A DNA stretch of 64,000 nucleotides from Oscillospiraceae bacterium (GTDB lineage Bacteria; Bacillota; Clostridia; Oscillospirales; Ruminococcaceae). Where the stretch lies: the NCBI GenBank assembly GCA_017468365.1, contig JAFUIS010000022.1, positions 1 to 64,000 on the forward strand, read 5' to 3'. The position numbers and the translations under genes are program-made. The notes under the pieces were generated by a model, which saw only the letters and a program-made list of their open reading frames with translations, had not been told where the DNA came from and ran no database searches. Within the stretch, counting starts at the first letter, position 1, and every line of letters begins with the position of its first letter. Of the stretch, positions 27,544-36,088 are shown in pieces.

Positions 27544-27879
27544 TTAGTCTTTCTCTCTGAGAACCAGGGTGATATGAGAAGATCTCTTAAGAATACGGAA
27601 TGCTTTACCGTGGTCTTTAGGCTGAATTCGTTTCATCGTCGGGCCGGGAGTTACGAAGCACTCAGCAATGTACATGTTGTCTTTGCTCATGCCGTGGTTG
27701 TTCTCTCCGTTGGCGATAGCCGATTTCAGGAGCTTCTCGAGCGGCTCACAGGCCGCTTTGGGGGTGTGTTTAAGCACTGCCATTGCGTAATCTACAGGTT
27801 TGTTTCTGATAAGATCAAGAACGATCTGTACTTTACGAGGCGAGATGCGGGCATATCTCAAATAAGCCCTTGCTTCCAT
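27544..27879 (-). CDS. rplV: Ribosomal protein L22
   Basis: 111 residues; its beta-hairpin lines the exit tunnel. ARISPRKVQIVLDLIRNKPV and RIQPKDHGKAFRILKRSSHI are characteristic. Confidence 0.97.
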   Translation of the reverse strand: MEARAYLRYARISPRKVQIVLDLIRNKPVDYAMAVLKHTPKAACEPLEKLLKSAIANGENNHGMSKDNMYIAECFVTPGPTMKRIQPKDHGKAFRILKRSSHITLVLREKD

Positions 27880-27899
27880 GTGAAATCCTCCTCTCGGCC

Positions 27900-28181
27900 T
27901 TATTTACCGTTGTTAGTTTTTTTGGAACCGGCGTGACCTCTGAAAGTTCTGGTAGGAGCAAACTCACCGAGTTTGTGACCAACCATGTCTTCAGTTACAT
28001 ATACCGGAACGTGTTTACGTCCATCGTGAACCGCAAAGGTGTGTCCTACGAAATCCGGGAAGATCGTGGACGAACGGCTCCAGGTTTTAAGAACTCTTTT
28101 CTCGCCTGCTTTGTTCATTTCACGAACTCTTGCAAGAAGAACAGGCTGTACGAACGGTCCTTTTTTAACGCTTCTGCTCAT
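27900..28181 (-). CDS. rpsS: Ribosomal protein S19
   Basis: 93 residues; 30S head, forms a complex with S13. [32 protein letters not shown] and [16 protein letters not shown] are diagnostic. Confidence 0.97.
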   Translation of the reverse strand: MSRSVKKGPFVQPVLLARVREMNKAGEKRVLKTWSRSSTIFPDFVGHTFAVHDGRKHVPVYVTEDMVGHKLGEFAPTRTFRGHAGSKKTNNGK

Positions 28182-28202
28182 TTCGTTTATCCTCCTTCTC
28201 GA

Positions 28203-29036
28203 TTATTTCGCGTTGCGGCGTTTCACGATAAATTTATCGGATGCCTTGTGTTTGGATCTGGTTTTTGCACCGAGTGCAGGTTTACCCCAGGGGGTTACAG
28301 GGCCCGGACGGCCGATAGGAGATTTACCTTCACCACCACCGTGAGGATGGTCGCAGGGGTTCATTACAGAACCGCGAACGGTAGGTCTCCAGCCCATGTG
28401 ACGCATACGTCCTGCTTTACCGTAGGATACGTTTGCATGTTCAACGTTGGAAACCTGGCCGATGGTTGCATAGCAGCCGGTAGGAACGTTGCGAAGCTCG
28501 CCACTGGGAAGACGGATAAGTGCGTACTTGCCTTCTTTAGCCATGAGCTGTGCCATGGTACCTGCGGAACGAACAAGCTGTGCGCCTTTTCCGGGATAAA
28601 GCTCTACGTTGTGGATGAAAGTACCAACGGGGATGTTTGCAAGAGGAAGAGCGTTGCCGGGGATGATGTCTGCTTCGGGACCGGAAACAACTTTGTCGCC
28701 GGGTTTCATTCCGTGAGGAGCAACGATGTATCTCTTTTCGCCGTCTTCGTACTGAACGAGAGCGATGTGAGCGGAACGGTTGGGGTCGTACTCAAGAGTG
28801 AGAACGTCTGCCATGATTCCGGTTTTGTTACGTTTGAAATCGATAACACGATATTTGGTTCTGTTACCGCCGCCACGATGACGAACGGTGATGCGGCCGT
28901 AGGAGTTACGACCGGAATGCTTCTTCATCGGTTCGAGAAGGCTGCGTTCCGGAGCTACCTTGGAAAGTCCAGAGTAATCGATAGTGGACATATCGCGACG
29001 ACCGGGAGTAGTGGGGTTATAGAACTTAATAGCCAT
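28203..29036 (-). CDS. rplB: Ribosomal protein L2
   Basis: 277 residues; needed for subunit association and peptidyl transfer. The OB and SH3-like domains and the C-terminal [18 protein letters not shown], including the conserved functional histidine, are present. Confidence 0.98.
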   Translation of the reverse strand: MAIKFYNPTTPGRRDMSTIDYSGLSKVAPERSLLEPMKKHSGRNSYGRITVRHRGGGNRTKYRVIDFKRNKTGIMADVLTLEYDPNRSAHIALVQYEDGEKRYIVAPHGMKPGDKVVSGPEADIIPGNALPLANIPVGTFIHNVELYPGKGAQLVRSAGTMAQLMAKEGKYALIRLPSGELRNVPTGCYATIGQVSNVEHANVSYGKAGRMRHMGWRPTVRGSVMNPCDHPHGGGEGKSPIGRPGPVTPWGKPALGAKTRSKHKASDKFIVKRRNAK

Positions 29037-29050
29037 TCAGTCCGTCCTCC

Positions 29051-29347
29051 TTACAGCATACTCTCGAAGAACTCGATGCCCTTGGAGTCAGCCTTAAGGG
29101 TTACGATCGCTTTCTTCCAGTCAGCGGTTTTGCCATAGTGAAGGCCAACTCTTTTGTTGCGGCCTCTCATGTTGATGGTGTTAACTTTTGCAACTTTTAC
29201 GCCGAAAAGTTCTTCAACAGCTTTGGCAATTTCCTGTTTGTTTACGTTTTTCATTACACGGAAAGTGTATTTCTTCTGGCCGATTGCTGCCATGGATGCT
29301 TCGGTGATGACCGGAGCGATGACGATATCCTGTGCGGTTTTCATCAT
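29051..29347 (-). CDS. rplW: Ribosomal protein L23
   Basis: 98 residues; docking site for trigger factor and SRP at the tunnel exit. APVITEASMAAIGQKKYTFRV and MRGRNKRVGLHYGKTADWKKA are typical. The start overlaps the rplD stop in ATGA; a second ATG follows immediately at 29344. Confidence 0.96.
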   Translation of the reverse strand: MMKTAQDIVIAPVITEASMAAIGQKKYTFRVMKNVNKQEIAKAVEELFGVKVAKVNTINMRGRNKRVGLHYGKTADWKKAIVTLKADSKGIEFFESML

Positions 29348-29970
29348 TTGGAATACACCTCCTCAATTTTTGCAACAGCCTCTTTGGTGATAACAAGGTT
29401 ATCGTGGTTGAGGATGTCGTATACGTTAATGGTGTTGGTAAGAGCAGTTCTTACGCCGGGGATGTTGTGTGCGCTCTTGATAACGTTTTCGTTAACAGCA
29501 GGCATAACGATAAGGGTTTTGCCTTCAGCGCCAATGTTTGCAAGGGTTTTTACCATTGCTTTGGTTTTGATCTCGTTGAGCTCGAGAGTGTCGAGAACGA
29601 TCATTTCGCTTGCAGCAACTTTGCAGCTGAGTGCAGAGAGAAGAGCAAGTCTGCGAACTTTTTTGTTAAGAGTGAAATGATATTTTCTCGGTTTCGGACC
29701 AAGAGCTACGCCACCGTGAGTCCACTGAGGAGCTCTGGTGGAACCCTGACGAGCATGGCCGGTGCCTTTCTGTCTCCAGGGTTTACGGCCACCGCCGCGA
29801 ACTTCGGTTCTGGTCTTGGTGGACTGAGTACCGTGACGACGGTTTGCAAGGTAATTGACAACAGCTGCATGCATTGCAACAGTGTTGGGTTCAATACCAA
29901 AAACGGCTTCAGAGAGGGAAAGAGTACCGACTTCTTCGCCGTTCATGTTCAAAACTTTAACGTCTAACAT
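29344..29970 (-). CDS. rplD: Ribosomal protein L4
   Basis: 208 residues; extends a loop into the exit tunnel. TRTEVRGGGRKPWRQKGTG and GGVALGPKPRKYHFTLNKK are diagnostic. In gammaproteobacteria L4 controls the S10 operon through the leader; whether it does so here is unknown. Confidence 0.97.
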   Translation of the reverse strand: MLDVKVLNMNGEEVGTLSLSEAVFGIEPNTVAMHAAVVNYLANRRHGTQSTKTRTEVRGGGRKPWRQKGTGHARQGSTRAPQWTHGGVALGPKPRKYHFTLNKKVRRLALLSALSCKVAASEMIVLDTLELNEIKTKAMVKTLANIGAEGKTLIVMPAVNENVIKSAHNIPGVRTALTNTINVYDILNHDNLVITKEAVAKIEEVYSK

Positions 29971-29988
29971 GTGTCTTTTCCTCCTTTA

Positions 29989-30684
29989 TTACTTACGTGC
30001 AGAAGCTTTCTGCGGGTTCTTACTGATGGATACGGAAGTGTTCTTGACTTTCTGTTTCTTTACAGCAGCCATAACGCTTACGATTGCGCCTTTAGGACCG
30101 GGGATTGCACCTTTGATAGCGATGAGGTTGTTCTCAGCATCAATTTTCACAACTTCGAGGTTCTGAACAGTGGTGCGCTCGCAGCCGAAGTGTCCGGGGA
30201 GCTTGGTTCCTTTAAATACGCGGCCGGGGTCAGAGCAGTTACCCATGGAACCGATGTGGCGGTGGATAGGGCCAACACCGTGAGTTGCGCGCATGCCTTT
30301 GAAACCATAACGTTTGGTGGTACCTGCGTAACCGTGACCTTTGCTCTTTGCGGTTACGTCGACTTTTTCGCCGACAACAAAGGTGTCTGCTTTGATGATG
30401 TCGCCTACGTTAACAGAAGCGCAGTCATCAAGTCTGAATTCGCGGAGATATCTCTTTGCAGCAACATCTGCTTTTGCGAAGTGACCTTTGAGAGGTTTGT
30501 TAAGATGTTTTTCGGTGATTTCACCGTAGCCGATCTGTACGGATTCGTAACCGTCGTTCTCAGTGGTTTTTTTCTGAGTAACAACGCAGGGACCGGCTTC
30601 AACTACAGTTACAGGAATTACTTTTCCTGCCTGGTCAAAAAGCTGGGTCATACCAATCTTTTTGCCGATGATTGCCTTTTTCAT
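29989..30684 (-). CDS. rplC: Ribosomal protein L3
   Basis: 231 residues; early 50S assembly protein. [20 protein letters not shown] and [25 protein letters not shown] are the signatures. A gap of about 90 bases separates it from rpsJ. Confidence 0.97.
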   Translation of the reverse strand: MKKAIIGKKIGMTQLFDQAGKVIPVTVVEAGPCVVTQKKTTENDGYESVQIGYGEITEKHLNKPLKGHFAKADVAAKRYLREFRLDDCASVNVGDIIKADTFVVGEKVDVTAKSKGHGYAGTTKRYGFKGMRATHGVGPIHRHIGSMGNCSDPGRVFKGTKLPGHFGCERTTVQNLEVVKIDAENNLIAIKGAIPGPKGAIVSVMAAVKKQKVKNTSVSISKNPQKASARK

Positions 30685-30773
30685 TATTCTGCCTCCTATT
30701 GGTTATTGGTCGGTTCCGCATCATTTTCGCGGATCGACATGACCTGCATGGTCGATTTTGTTTTCAGGTTCTA

Positions 30774-31085
30774 TCAGAACTTGATTTCAATTTCGACGCC
30801 GGCAGGGAGCTCAAGACCGGTGAGAGCTTCAACAGTTTTGTTGGAAGGTCTCAGAATGTCAATGAGTCTTTTGTGGGTACGAAGTTCAAACTGCTCACGG
30901 CTGTCTTTGTATTTATGAACAGCGCGGAGAATGGTTACGATCTCTTTCTCGGTAGGGAGCGGAATAGGACCGGAAACGCGAGCGCCGGTGCGCTTTGCGG
31001 TTTCAACGATCTTTTCAGCTGCCTGGTCGATAAGCTGATGATCATAGCTCTTCAGTCTGATTCTGATTTTTTCTTTGACTGCCAC
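30774..31085 (-). CDS. rpsJ: Ribosomal protein S10 (NusE)
   Basis: 103 residues; 30S head protein, also the NusE transcription factor. [22 protein letters not shown] and [16 protein letters not shown] are typical. I start at the GTG at 31085 (read MAVKEK), which has GGAGG 8-9 bases before it; the ATG further upstream lies in the leader. First gene of the superoperon. Confidence 0.97.
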   Translation of the reverse strand: MAVKEKIRIRLKSYDHQLIDQAAEKIVETAKRTGARVSGPIPLPTEKEIVTILRAVHKYKDSREQFELRTHKRLIDILRPSNKTVEALTGLELPAGVEIEIKF

Positions 31086-31136
31086 TAAAATCGCCTCCTT
31101 AATTGATTCCCAATGACTCTTGGGGTGCGACCTTGT

Positions 31137-31165
31137 GAAACACATTCCACGTTCCCGTGTGTTTC
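31137..31165 (-). promoter_or_regulatory. Hairpin in the rpsJ leader
   Basis: GAAACACA (31158-31165 side) pairs with TGTGTTTC (31137-31144 side), with a small inner CGTG/CACG pairing. It lies 50 bases upstream of rpsJ and may be an autoregulatory element; no known r-protein leader family was recognised. Confidence 0.4.
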
Positions 31166-31268
31166 ATGTCTTCTCATTAAAAAACGGAAACTCCCGCACT
31201 CTATTATATATTATATATAATAGACGCAGATATTTCCGGACGCGCGCACCTATAGCTTTTTAAGCGCA

Positions 31269-31297
31269 ATGGTACGCATAATAACAAGACCCGTCAA
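31269..31297 (-). promoter_or_regulatory. Second candidate promoter of the S10 operon
   Basis: TTGACG (31292-31297), 17-base spacer, TACCAT (31269-31274) on the minus strand, about 185 bases upstream of rpsJ. Weaker than the upstream promoter. Confidence 0.4.
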
Positions 31298-31488
31298 GCG
31301 CAGCTCATCACATACGCCGACACACATGGGTGTGCAGTATTTCTTGTCGCCCGGTTTAAAATCGGACATACTCTGCGGAAATTACCTGTCACACAGACAG
31401 CAACCTCCCGCTTCATCGCATATCGTGCGGACGCCTCACAAGTGATATGCTTGCATAGCATCCGCCTTGTTGCAGTCACGCAAGACAT

Positions 31489-31517
31489 ATTATATTATAT
31501 AGAAAGCCCTTTGTCAA
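31489..31517 (-). promoter_or_regulatory. Main promoter of the S10-spc-alpha superoperon
   Basis: Minus-strand consensus TTGACA (31512-31517), 17-base spacer, TATAAT (31489-31494). It predicts a leader of about 395 bases (31086-31481) that holds no gene; the remainder up to 31836 is non-coding apart from the recombinase promoter region. Confidence 0.85.
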
Positions 31518-31560
31518 GCGTTTTTTTCGTGATTTTTTAAGATTTTTTAAAAAAATTTTC

Positions 31561-31580
31561 GTTAGTTTTTACTAACTTTT
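31561..31580 (+). terminator. Weak hairpin between S10 promoter and recombinase gene
   Basis: GTTAGT (31561-31566) and ACTAAC (31571-31576) with four T in the loop and TTTT after it. A/T-rich surroundings make this low confidence; it could insulate the divergent transcripts. Confidence 0.3.
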
Positions 31581-31836
31581 ATTTCGTCCACCAATCCGGG
31601 TGTTCCAAAGCAATTTTACAGCAAAATCACCAAAAACGCAACCCAAAATTCTCCCTTTTGCCGGTTATTTTTTATATTCTCCCCCGCCCTAAAAAAATTC
31701 CCCTTCAAAAAATCCGCGGAACACCCGGCTCTGCGGTCGAATTATTTTACCTCGCTAAAGTGCTGTCCCCTTTTTGTCGAAAAATATTTCTTTATATAAT
31801 GTATTATATATTTAATATAAAAGGGAGGTATCGATC

Positions 31837-32958
31837 ATGGCGACCGATAAACGCGGAAGAACTCTTCCCAAAGGCGTCCGTCTTCGCGGTTCAGTTTATG
31901 AAGGACGCGTTACCTATAAAAACCGCACCTATACCGTCCACGGAAAAACCGTCAGCGACGTAACAAAATATCTCACCGACCTTCGCTATAACCTTTCCCA
32001 CGGACTCAAAATCGAAAACGAGCGTTCCTCTTTTGATGATTGGTTCACCACCTGGCTCGAAGATTACAAAAAGCACCGCATCAAGGTCGGCACCTATGAA
32101 ATCTACAAAAACTACTACAAAAGCCTTGTCCAACCCGTCCTGGGAAAAACGCCCATTTCCGACATCACTGTTACCGACGTCCAGCGCCTCTATAACGCCC
32201 TCGCGGACAAAGGCTATTCCCTTTCCGCCATAAGAATAGTCTCCGTCCTCATAAGCGGAAGCCTTGCCCAGGCGGAGCGAAATCTTCTCATCGACCGCAA
32301 CCCCGCAAAGCTCGCGCTTCTTCCCCGAATGTCCTCGTGCTCAAAAAGAACGGCTCTCACCCGCGAGCAGCAAACCGCCTTCGTGCTCGGTGCTCAAAAC
32401 AGCTATCTCAAAAACTTCTTCGCGGTGATGCTCAGAACGGGACTTCGCAACGGCGAACTTCGTGCCCTTCGCTTTTCCGATATCGACTTCGAAGAAAACG
32501 TCCTCCACGTCCGCCGCACCCTCAAATATATCGACGGCCGCGGCTATTTTGAAGATACCCCAAAAACCCTCTCCTCTATAAGGGATATCCCCCTCACAAA
32601 GGAAATTTCAGCCCTTCTTCTTTCCCAAAAGGCCTATTGGGGCTTTTCCGCAGAGCGCCCGAACCGCTATCTTTTCTGCACAAAGGAAGGAAAACCCCTG
32701 AGCCGCGACCGGGTGCAAAAGGAACTCGACCGGATAATTGATTCCGTCAACGAAAACGGTTTTCCCCTCGGGCGCATAACTCCCCACGTCCTGCGCCACA
32801 CCTTCGCCACCCGCGCCATAGAAGCCGGAATGTCCCCCAACGTGCTCAAAACTATCCTTGGCCACAGCACTCTTGCCATGACCATGGATCTTTATTCCCA
32901 CGTTCTTCCCCAGTACAGTTCCTCCGAAATGGAGAAAATATCCTCCGTTTTTGAATGA
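31837..32958 (+). CDS. Tyrosine recombinase / integrase
   Basis: 373-residue site-specific recombinase of the lambda-Int/Tn916-Int type. Order: N-terminal arm-binding region (about 1-65), SAM-like core-binding domain (about 68-150), catalytic domain. Catalytic residues seen: Arg in TGLRNGELRAL, HVLRHTFATR (His, Arg), His in LGHSTLAMT and Tyr in DLYSHVLP. AGGGAGG lies before the ATG. No excisionase, relaxase or phage gene is next to it. It is immediately followed by the first twin surface-protein gene, so it may act on this locus or be the stub of a lost element. C-rich third codon positions differ from the twin genes. Confidence 0.93.
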   Translation: MATDKRGRTLPKGVRLRGSVYEGRVTYKNRTYTVHGKTVSDVTKYLTDLRYNLSHGLKIENERSSFDDWFTTWLEDYKKHRIKVGTYEIYKNYYKSLVQPVLGKTPISDITVTDVQRLYNALADKGYSLSAIRIVSVLISGSLAQAERNLLIDRNPAKLALLPRMSSCSKRTALTREQQTAFVLGAQNSYLKNFFAVMLRTGLRNGELRALRFSDIDFEENVLHVRRTLKYIDGRGYFEDTPKTLSSIRDIPLTKEISALLLSQKAYWGFSAERPNRYLFCTKEGKPLSRDRVQKELDRIIDSVNENGFPLGRITPHVLRHTFATRAIEAGMSPNVLKTILGHSTLAMTMDLYSHVLPQYSSSEMEKISSVFE

Positions 32959-33061
32959 TTGTCCAAGTCCAGTTCCGCAAGGGTATATCTGTTAAAAGAA
33001 TCGTATATTTATGCGGTTTTTCGCCCATCTCCTAAAAAAATAATTTAGGAGGAAATCTAAC

Positions 33062-34396
33062 ATGAAAAAAGCTCTTGCTCTTGTTCTTGCTCTTGTTCTT
33101 GCTCTTTCCATGGCTGTTTCTGCATTTGCAGCAACTCTTACCGAGCTTAAACCTGCAGTTGTTCCGGATGCAACCACCAAACTCAAAACCCTCAACACCA
33201 TCGCTCTTTCCGATCCTACCGGTAAAGTTGCTAACGAATTCATCGCTGGTGAAGGCGGCACCTACTATGTAGTTCTTGACTTCACCAAAGAATACAAAGA
33301 CGTTGTTGTTACCGCTAACGGCGCTGTTTCTGCAAAACTCGTAGAATTCGACCCCGAAGTTTACACCTCCATCGGCGAAACCTACTCTGTTGTCAGAGCT
33401 GACGGCGAAGCTGTTGAGGCTGCTCTCGTAGCAAAATACACTGGTGGCGCTGCAACCGGCAGAACCTACACCGATGCAAAAACTCTTTGCAAATACTTCA
33501 ACGATGATGAAAAAACCACTCAGTACAAAGTAGTTTGCGATCAGGACATCGTTCTCATCGAACTCGTAATCGCTGACAACTTCTCCGCTTCCTACAAAGA
33601 AGGCACCCTCAAAGTTGAAGCTAAAGAAAAACAGGGCGAAAAATGGGTTGACGTTGCTGGTAAATGGGTTATCATCCGTGACGTAACCATCTTCGAATAT
33701 GAAGAAGTTAAATACTCTGCAGCAAACGACGTAGCTCTCGTTGCAGAAGCTGGCAAAGGCTATTCTGACTACAAAACCGCTCTTAACGGCTACGGCACCA
33801 AATATGATTCCGAAGAACTTCGTAAAGCTGCAAAAGCAACCGTAGTTTCCACCACTGCTTTCCGTGCAATCGAAGGCAAAGACCTCACCGTTGCTGCTGA
33901 CAAAAACAACTATGTCACTATTTACGACGTAGCAAAAGGCCAGAAAGGTGTTAACTTCGAACTCTACGGCTTCGACAAAATGTACGATGCAGCTGGCAAC
34001 TTCCTCGGCTGGGAATTCGGTTTCTACGGCGATCAGGTTGTAGCTTCTGATTTCGTTATCACCCTCAAACCCCAGATCACCTACTATGAACTCCGTGAGT
34101 CCTTCAAACTTAAAGTTGAAGAGGACGATATCGTAACTTACTACCTCCTCAAAGACGGCAAAGTTGCACAGGAAATCACTGTTGACTACATGACTGTTGA
34201 TCTTTCCAAAGATATCGAACTCGAACTCAAAGGTTCCAACTCCACTCTCGGCCAGTATGAACTCGTACTCGCTGTAGACGCTGCTGCTGACGTAGAAGAA
34301 AACCCCAACACCGGTGCTGAATCCGTAGTTGGCGTTGTTGCTGCTCTCGCAGTAGTATCCGTTGCTACCGCTGCTGCTGTTTCCCTTAAAAAATAA
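33062..34396 (+). CDS. Secreted protein with NPNTG C-terminal anchor-like tail, twin 1
   Basis: 444 residues, unknown function. Signal peptide (MKKALALVLALVLALSMA, cleavage near AFA-A); mature domain mostly beta-rich; C-terminus NPNTGAES, then an Ala/Val-rich hydrophobic helix and a final KK, like an LPxTG-type sorting tail. The last roughly 240 residues are almost identical to twin 2 on the opposite strand; the N-terminal 180 differ (about half identical). Codon use is extremely uniform (GCT, GAA, AAA, CTC), typical of very highly expressed genes. AGGAGG is well placed, but no strong promoter is visible in the 100 bases after the recombinase, so expression is uncertain. Confidence 0.85.
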   Translation: MKKALALVLALVLALSMAVSAFAATLTELKPAVVPDATTKLKTLNTIALSDPTGKVANEFIAGEGGTYYVVLDFTKEYKDVVVTANGAVSAKLVEFDPEVYTSIGETYSVVRADGEAVEAALVAKYTGGAATGRTYTDAKTLCKYFNDDEKTTQYKVVCDQDIVLIELVIADNFSASYKEGTLKVEAKEKQGEKWVDVAGKWVIIRDVTIFEYEEVKYSAANDVALVAEAGKGYSDYKTALNGYGTKYDSEELRKAAKATVVSTTAFRAIEGKDLTVAADKNNYVTIYDVAKGQKGVNFELYGFDKMYDAAGNFLGWEFGFYGDQVVASDFVITLKPQITYYELRESFKLKVEEDDIVTYYLLKDGKVAQEITVDYMTVDLSKDIELELKGSNSTLGQYELVLAVDAAADVEENPNTGAESVVGVVAALAVVSVATAAAVSLKK

Positions 34397-34442
34397 TTTA
34401 AGCCGAACAGCTTAAAAGCTTTAATAGCAATTAACTGAATCT

Positions 34443-34480
34443 GCCCGACCGAAACTCTCCATTCGGTCGGGCGTTTTTTT
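34443..34480 (+). terminator. Terminator of twin 1
   Basis: GCCCGACCGAA (34443-34453) and TTCGGTCGGGC (34462-34472), loop ACTCTCCA, then seven T. The loop and right stem repeat CTCTCCATTCGG, found again at 36140-36151. Confidence 0.88.
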
Positions 34481-34661
34481 ATTGCCTTTTTTAACGCCCC
34501 TTGTCCAACTTTTGTCCAACTTCGCCACGGCTTTTTTGGGGCTTTTTGCCCCTTTTTGCCCCAAAACCCACCTTTTCCAACCTTTTTCCCACCTTTAAAA
34601 AAATCCCCGTTTCTTCGAAAAACCGAAAATAAAATCTCCTGAAACGACCCAAAACCCAAAC
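34481..34661. other. Non-coding spacer between the twin genes
   Basis: C/T-rich spacer with two close copies of TTGTCCAA (34501-34508, 34512-34519); a third copy lies at 32959-32966 between the recombinase stop and twin 1. No gene is supported. The repeats could be recombinase sites or chance. Confidence 0.4.
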
Positions 34662-34693
34662 AAAAAAATTGCGGCGGGGAAAAACCCCGCCGC
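34662..34693 (-). terminator. Second terminator downstream of twin 2
   Basis: GCGGCGGGG and CCCCGCCGC (34671-34693) with an A5/T5 loop, followed on the minus strand by seven T (34662-34668). Acts as a backup behind the twin 2 terminator. Confidence 0.75.
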
Positions 34694-34712
34694 ATTAAAA
34701 AATTAAAATTAT

Positions 34713-34752
34713 AAAGGAAAAACCCCGACCGGATGGAGAGTTCCGGTCGGGG
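34713..34752 (-). terminator. Terminator of twin 2
   Basis: CCCCGACCGGA (34723-34733) and TCCGGTCGGGG (34742-34752); minus-strand loop again ACTCTCCA, followed by TTTTTCC. Homologous in stem and loop to the twin 1 terminator, so the inverted duplication includes the 3' untranslated ends. Confidence 0.85.
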
Positions 34753-34798
34753 TCATTTTAGTTAGTAACTGATACTCTTAACTGATTTCAGTCAAAAA

Positions 34799-36088
34799 TT
34801 ATTTTTTGAGGGAAACAGCAGCAGCGGTAGCAACAGAAACAACTGCGAGAGCAGCAACAACGCCAACTACGGATTCAGCACCGGTGTTGGGGTTTTCTTC
34901 TACGTCAGCAGCAGCGTCTACAGCGAGTACGAGTTCATACTGGCCGAGAGTGGTGTTGGAACCTTTGAGTTCGAGTTCGATGTTTTTGGAAAGATCAACA
35001 GTCATGTAGTCAACAGTGATTTCCTGTGCAACTTTGCCGTCTTTGGTGAGGTAGTAGGTGATGATGTCATCTTCTTCTACTTTGATGCCGAAGGATTCAC
35101 GGAGTTCATAATAGGTGATCTGGGGTTTGAGGGTGATAACGAAATCAGAAGCTACAACCTGATCGCCATAGAAACCGAATTCCCAGCCGAGGAAGTTGCC
35201 AGCTGCATCGTACATTTTGTCGAAGCCGTAGAGTTCGAAGTTTACACCTTTCTGGCCTTTTGCTACGTCGTAGATGGTAACATAGTTGTTAGCATCAGCA
35301 GCAACGGTGAGGTCTTTGCCTTCGATTGCACGGAAAGCAGTGGTGGAAACTACAGTTGCGAACTGGTCGTTACGGAGTGCTGCGGAATCATATTTGGTGC
35401 CGTAGCCGTTAAGAGCGGTTTTGTAGTCAGAATAGCCGGTGCCTTTTTCTGCAACGAGAGCTACGTCGTTTGCTGCAGAGTATTTAACTTCTTCATATTC
35501 GAAGATGGTTACGTCACGGATGATGGTCCATTTGCCAGCAACGTCAACCCATTTGCCTTCAGCGTTTTTCTCTTTTGCAGTTACTTTGAGGGTGCCCTCT
35601 TTGTAAGATGCAGAATAGTTGTCAGCGATAACGAGTTCGATGAGAACAACGTCAACTTCGGGTTTTACGCCGTATTCAGTGGTTTTGTGATCGTCGTTGA
35701 ACTGTTTTGCGAGTTCGTTAGCACGTACCCAGGTGCAGTTAGGGGAGATGGTCTCGCCTTTGCCGTTAACTACTTTGTAGGTAACGCCATCGATGGGTTC
35801 GTAAACGGTAGGATCATAGTTGATGAGTTTTGCAGAGATAGCGCCGTTAGCAGTAACAACTACATCTTTGTACTCTTTGTCGAGGTCAAGGATTACGTAG
35901 TAGGTGCCGCCTTCGCCAGCGATAACAACAGCGTCGTTAACGAGGTCGATTCTGTTGAGTTTTTTGAGGGGGGTTACTTCGTCCGGTACAACTGCAGGGG
36001 TAAGCTCTACGAGGGTTGCTGCGAATGCAGAAACAGCCATGCTGAGAGCAAGAACAAGAGCAAGAACAAGAGCAAGAGCTTTTTTCAT
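34799..36088 (-). CDS. Secreted protein with NPNTG C-terminal anchor-like tail, twin 2
   Basis: 429 residues; same architecture as twin 1: identical signal peptide, diverged N-terminal part, near-identical C-terminal half (shared runs such as YDVAKGQKGVNFELYGFDKM) and the same NPNTGAES tail with hydrophobic helix and KK. In the shared region the DNA differs mainly at third positions, indicating recent duplication or gene conversion. Unlike twin 1 it has a consensus promoter and a folded leader of about 165 bases. No sortase gene is in the window, so cell-wall anchoring is inference. It may be an abundant surface layer-like or adhesive protein; no known domain is recognised. Confidence 0.85.
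   Translation of the reverse strand: MKKALALVLALVLALSMAVSAFAATLVELTPAVVPDEVTPLKKLNRIDLVNDAVVIAGEGGTYYVILDLDKEYKDVVVTANGAISAKLINYDPTVYEPIDGVTYKVVNGKGETISPNCTWVRANELAKQFNDDHKTTEYGVKPEVDVVLIELVIADNYSASYKEGTLKVTAKEKNAEGKWVDVAGKWTIIRDVTIFEYEEVKYSAANDVALVAEKGTGYSDYKTALNGYGTKYDSAALRNDQFATVVSTTAFRAIEGKDLTVAADANNYVTIYDVAKGQKGVNFELYGFDKMYDAAGNFLGWEFGFYGDQVVASDFVITLKPQITYYELRESFGIKVEEDDIITYYLTKDGKVAQEITVDYMTVDLSKNIELELKGSNTTLGQYELVLAVDAAADVEENPNTGAESVVGVVAALAVVSVATAAAVSLKK

Noticed and set aside
34186-34695. Minus-strand open frame between the twin surface-protein genes
   Set aside because: Runs through two terminators and antisense into twin 1; composition is not protein-like.
33062-36088. Calling the twins sortase-anchored cell-wall proteins
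   Set aside because: The tail reads NPNTG rather than LPxTG and no sortase gene is in the window, so only an anchor-like tail is claimed.
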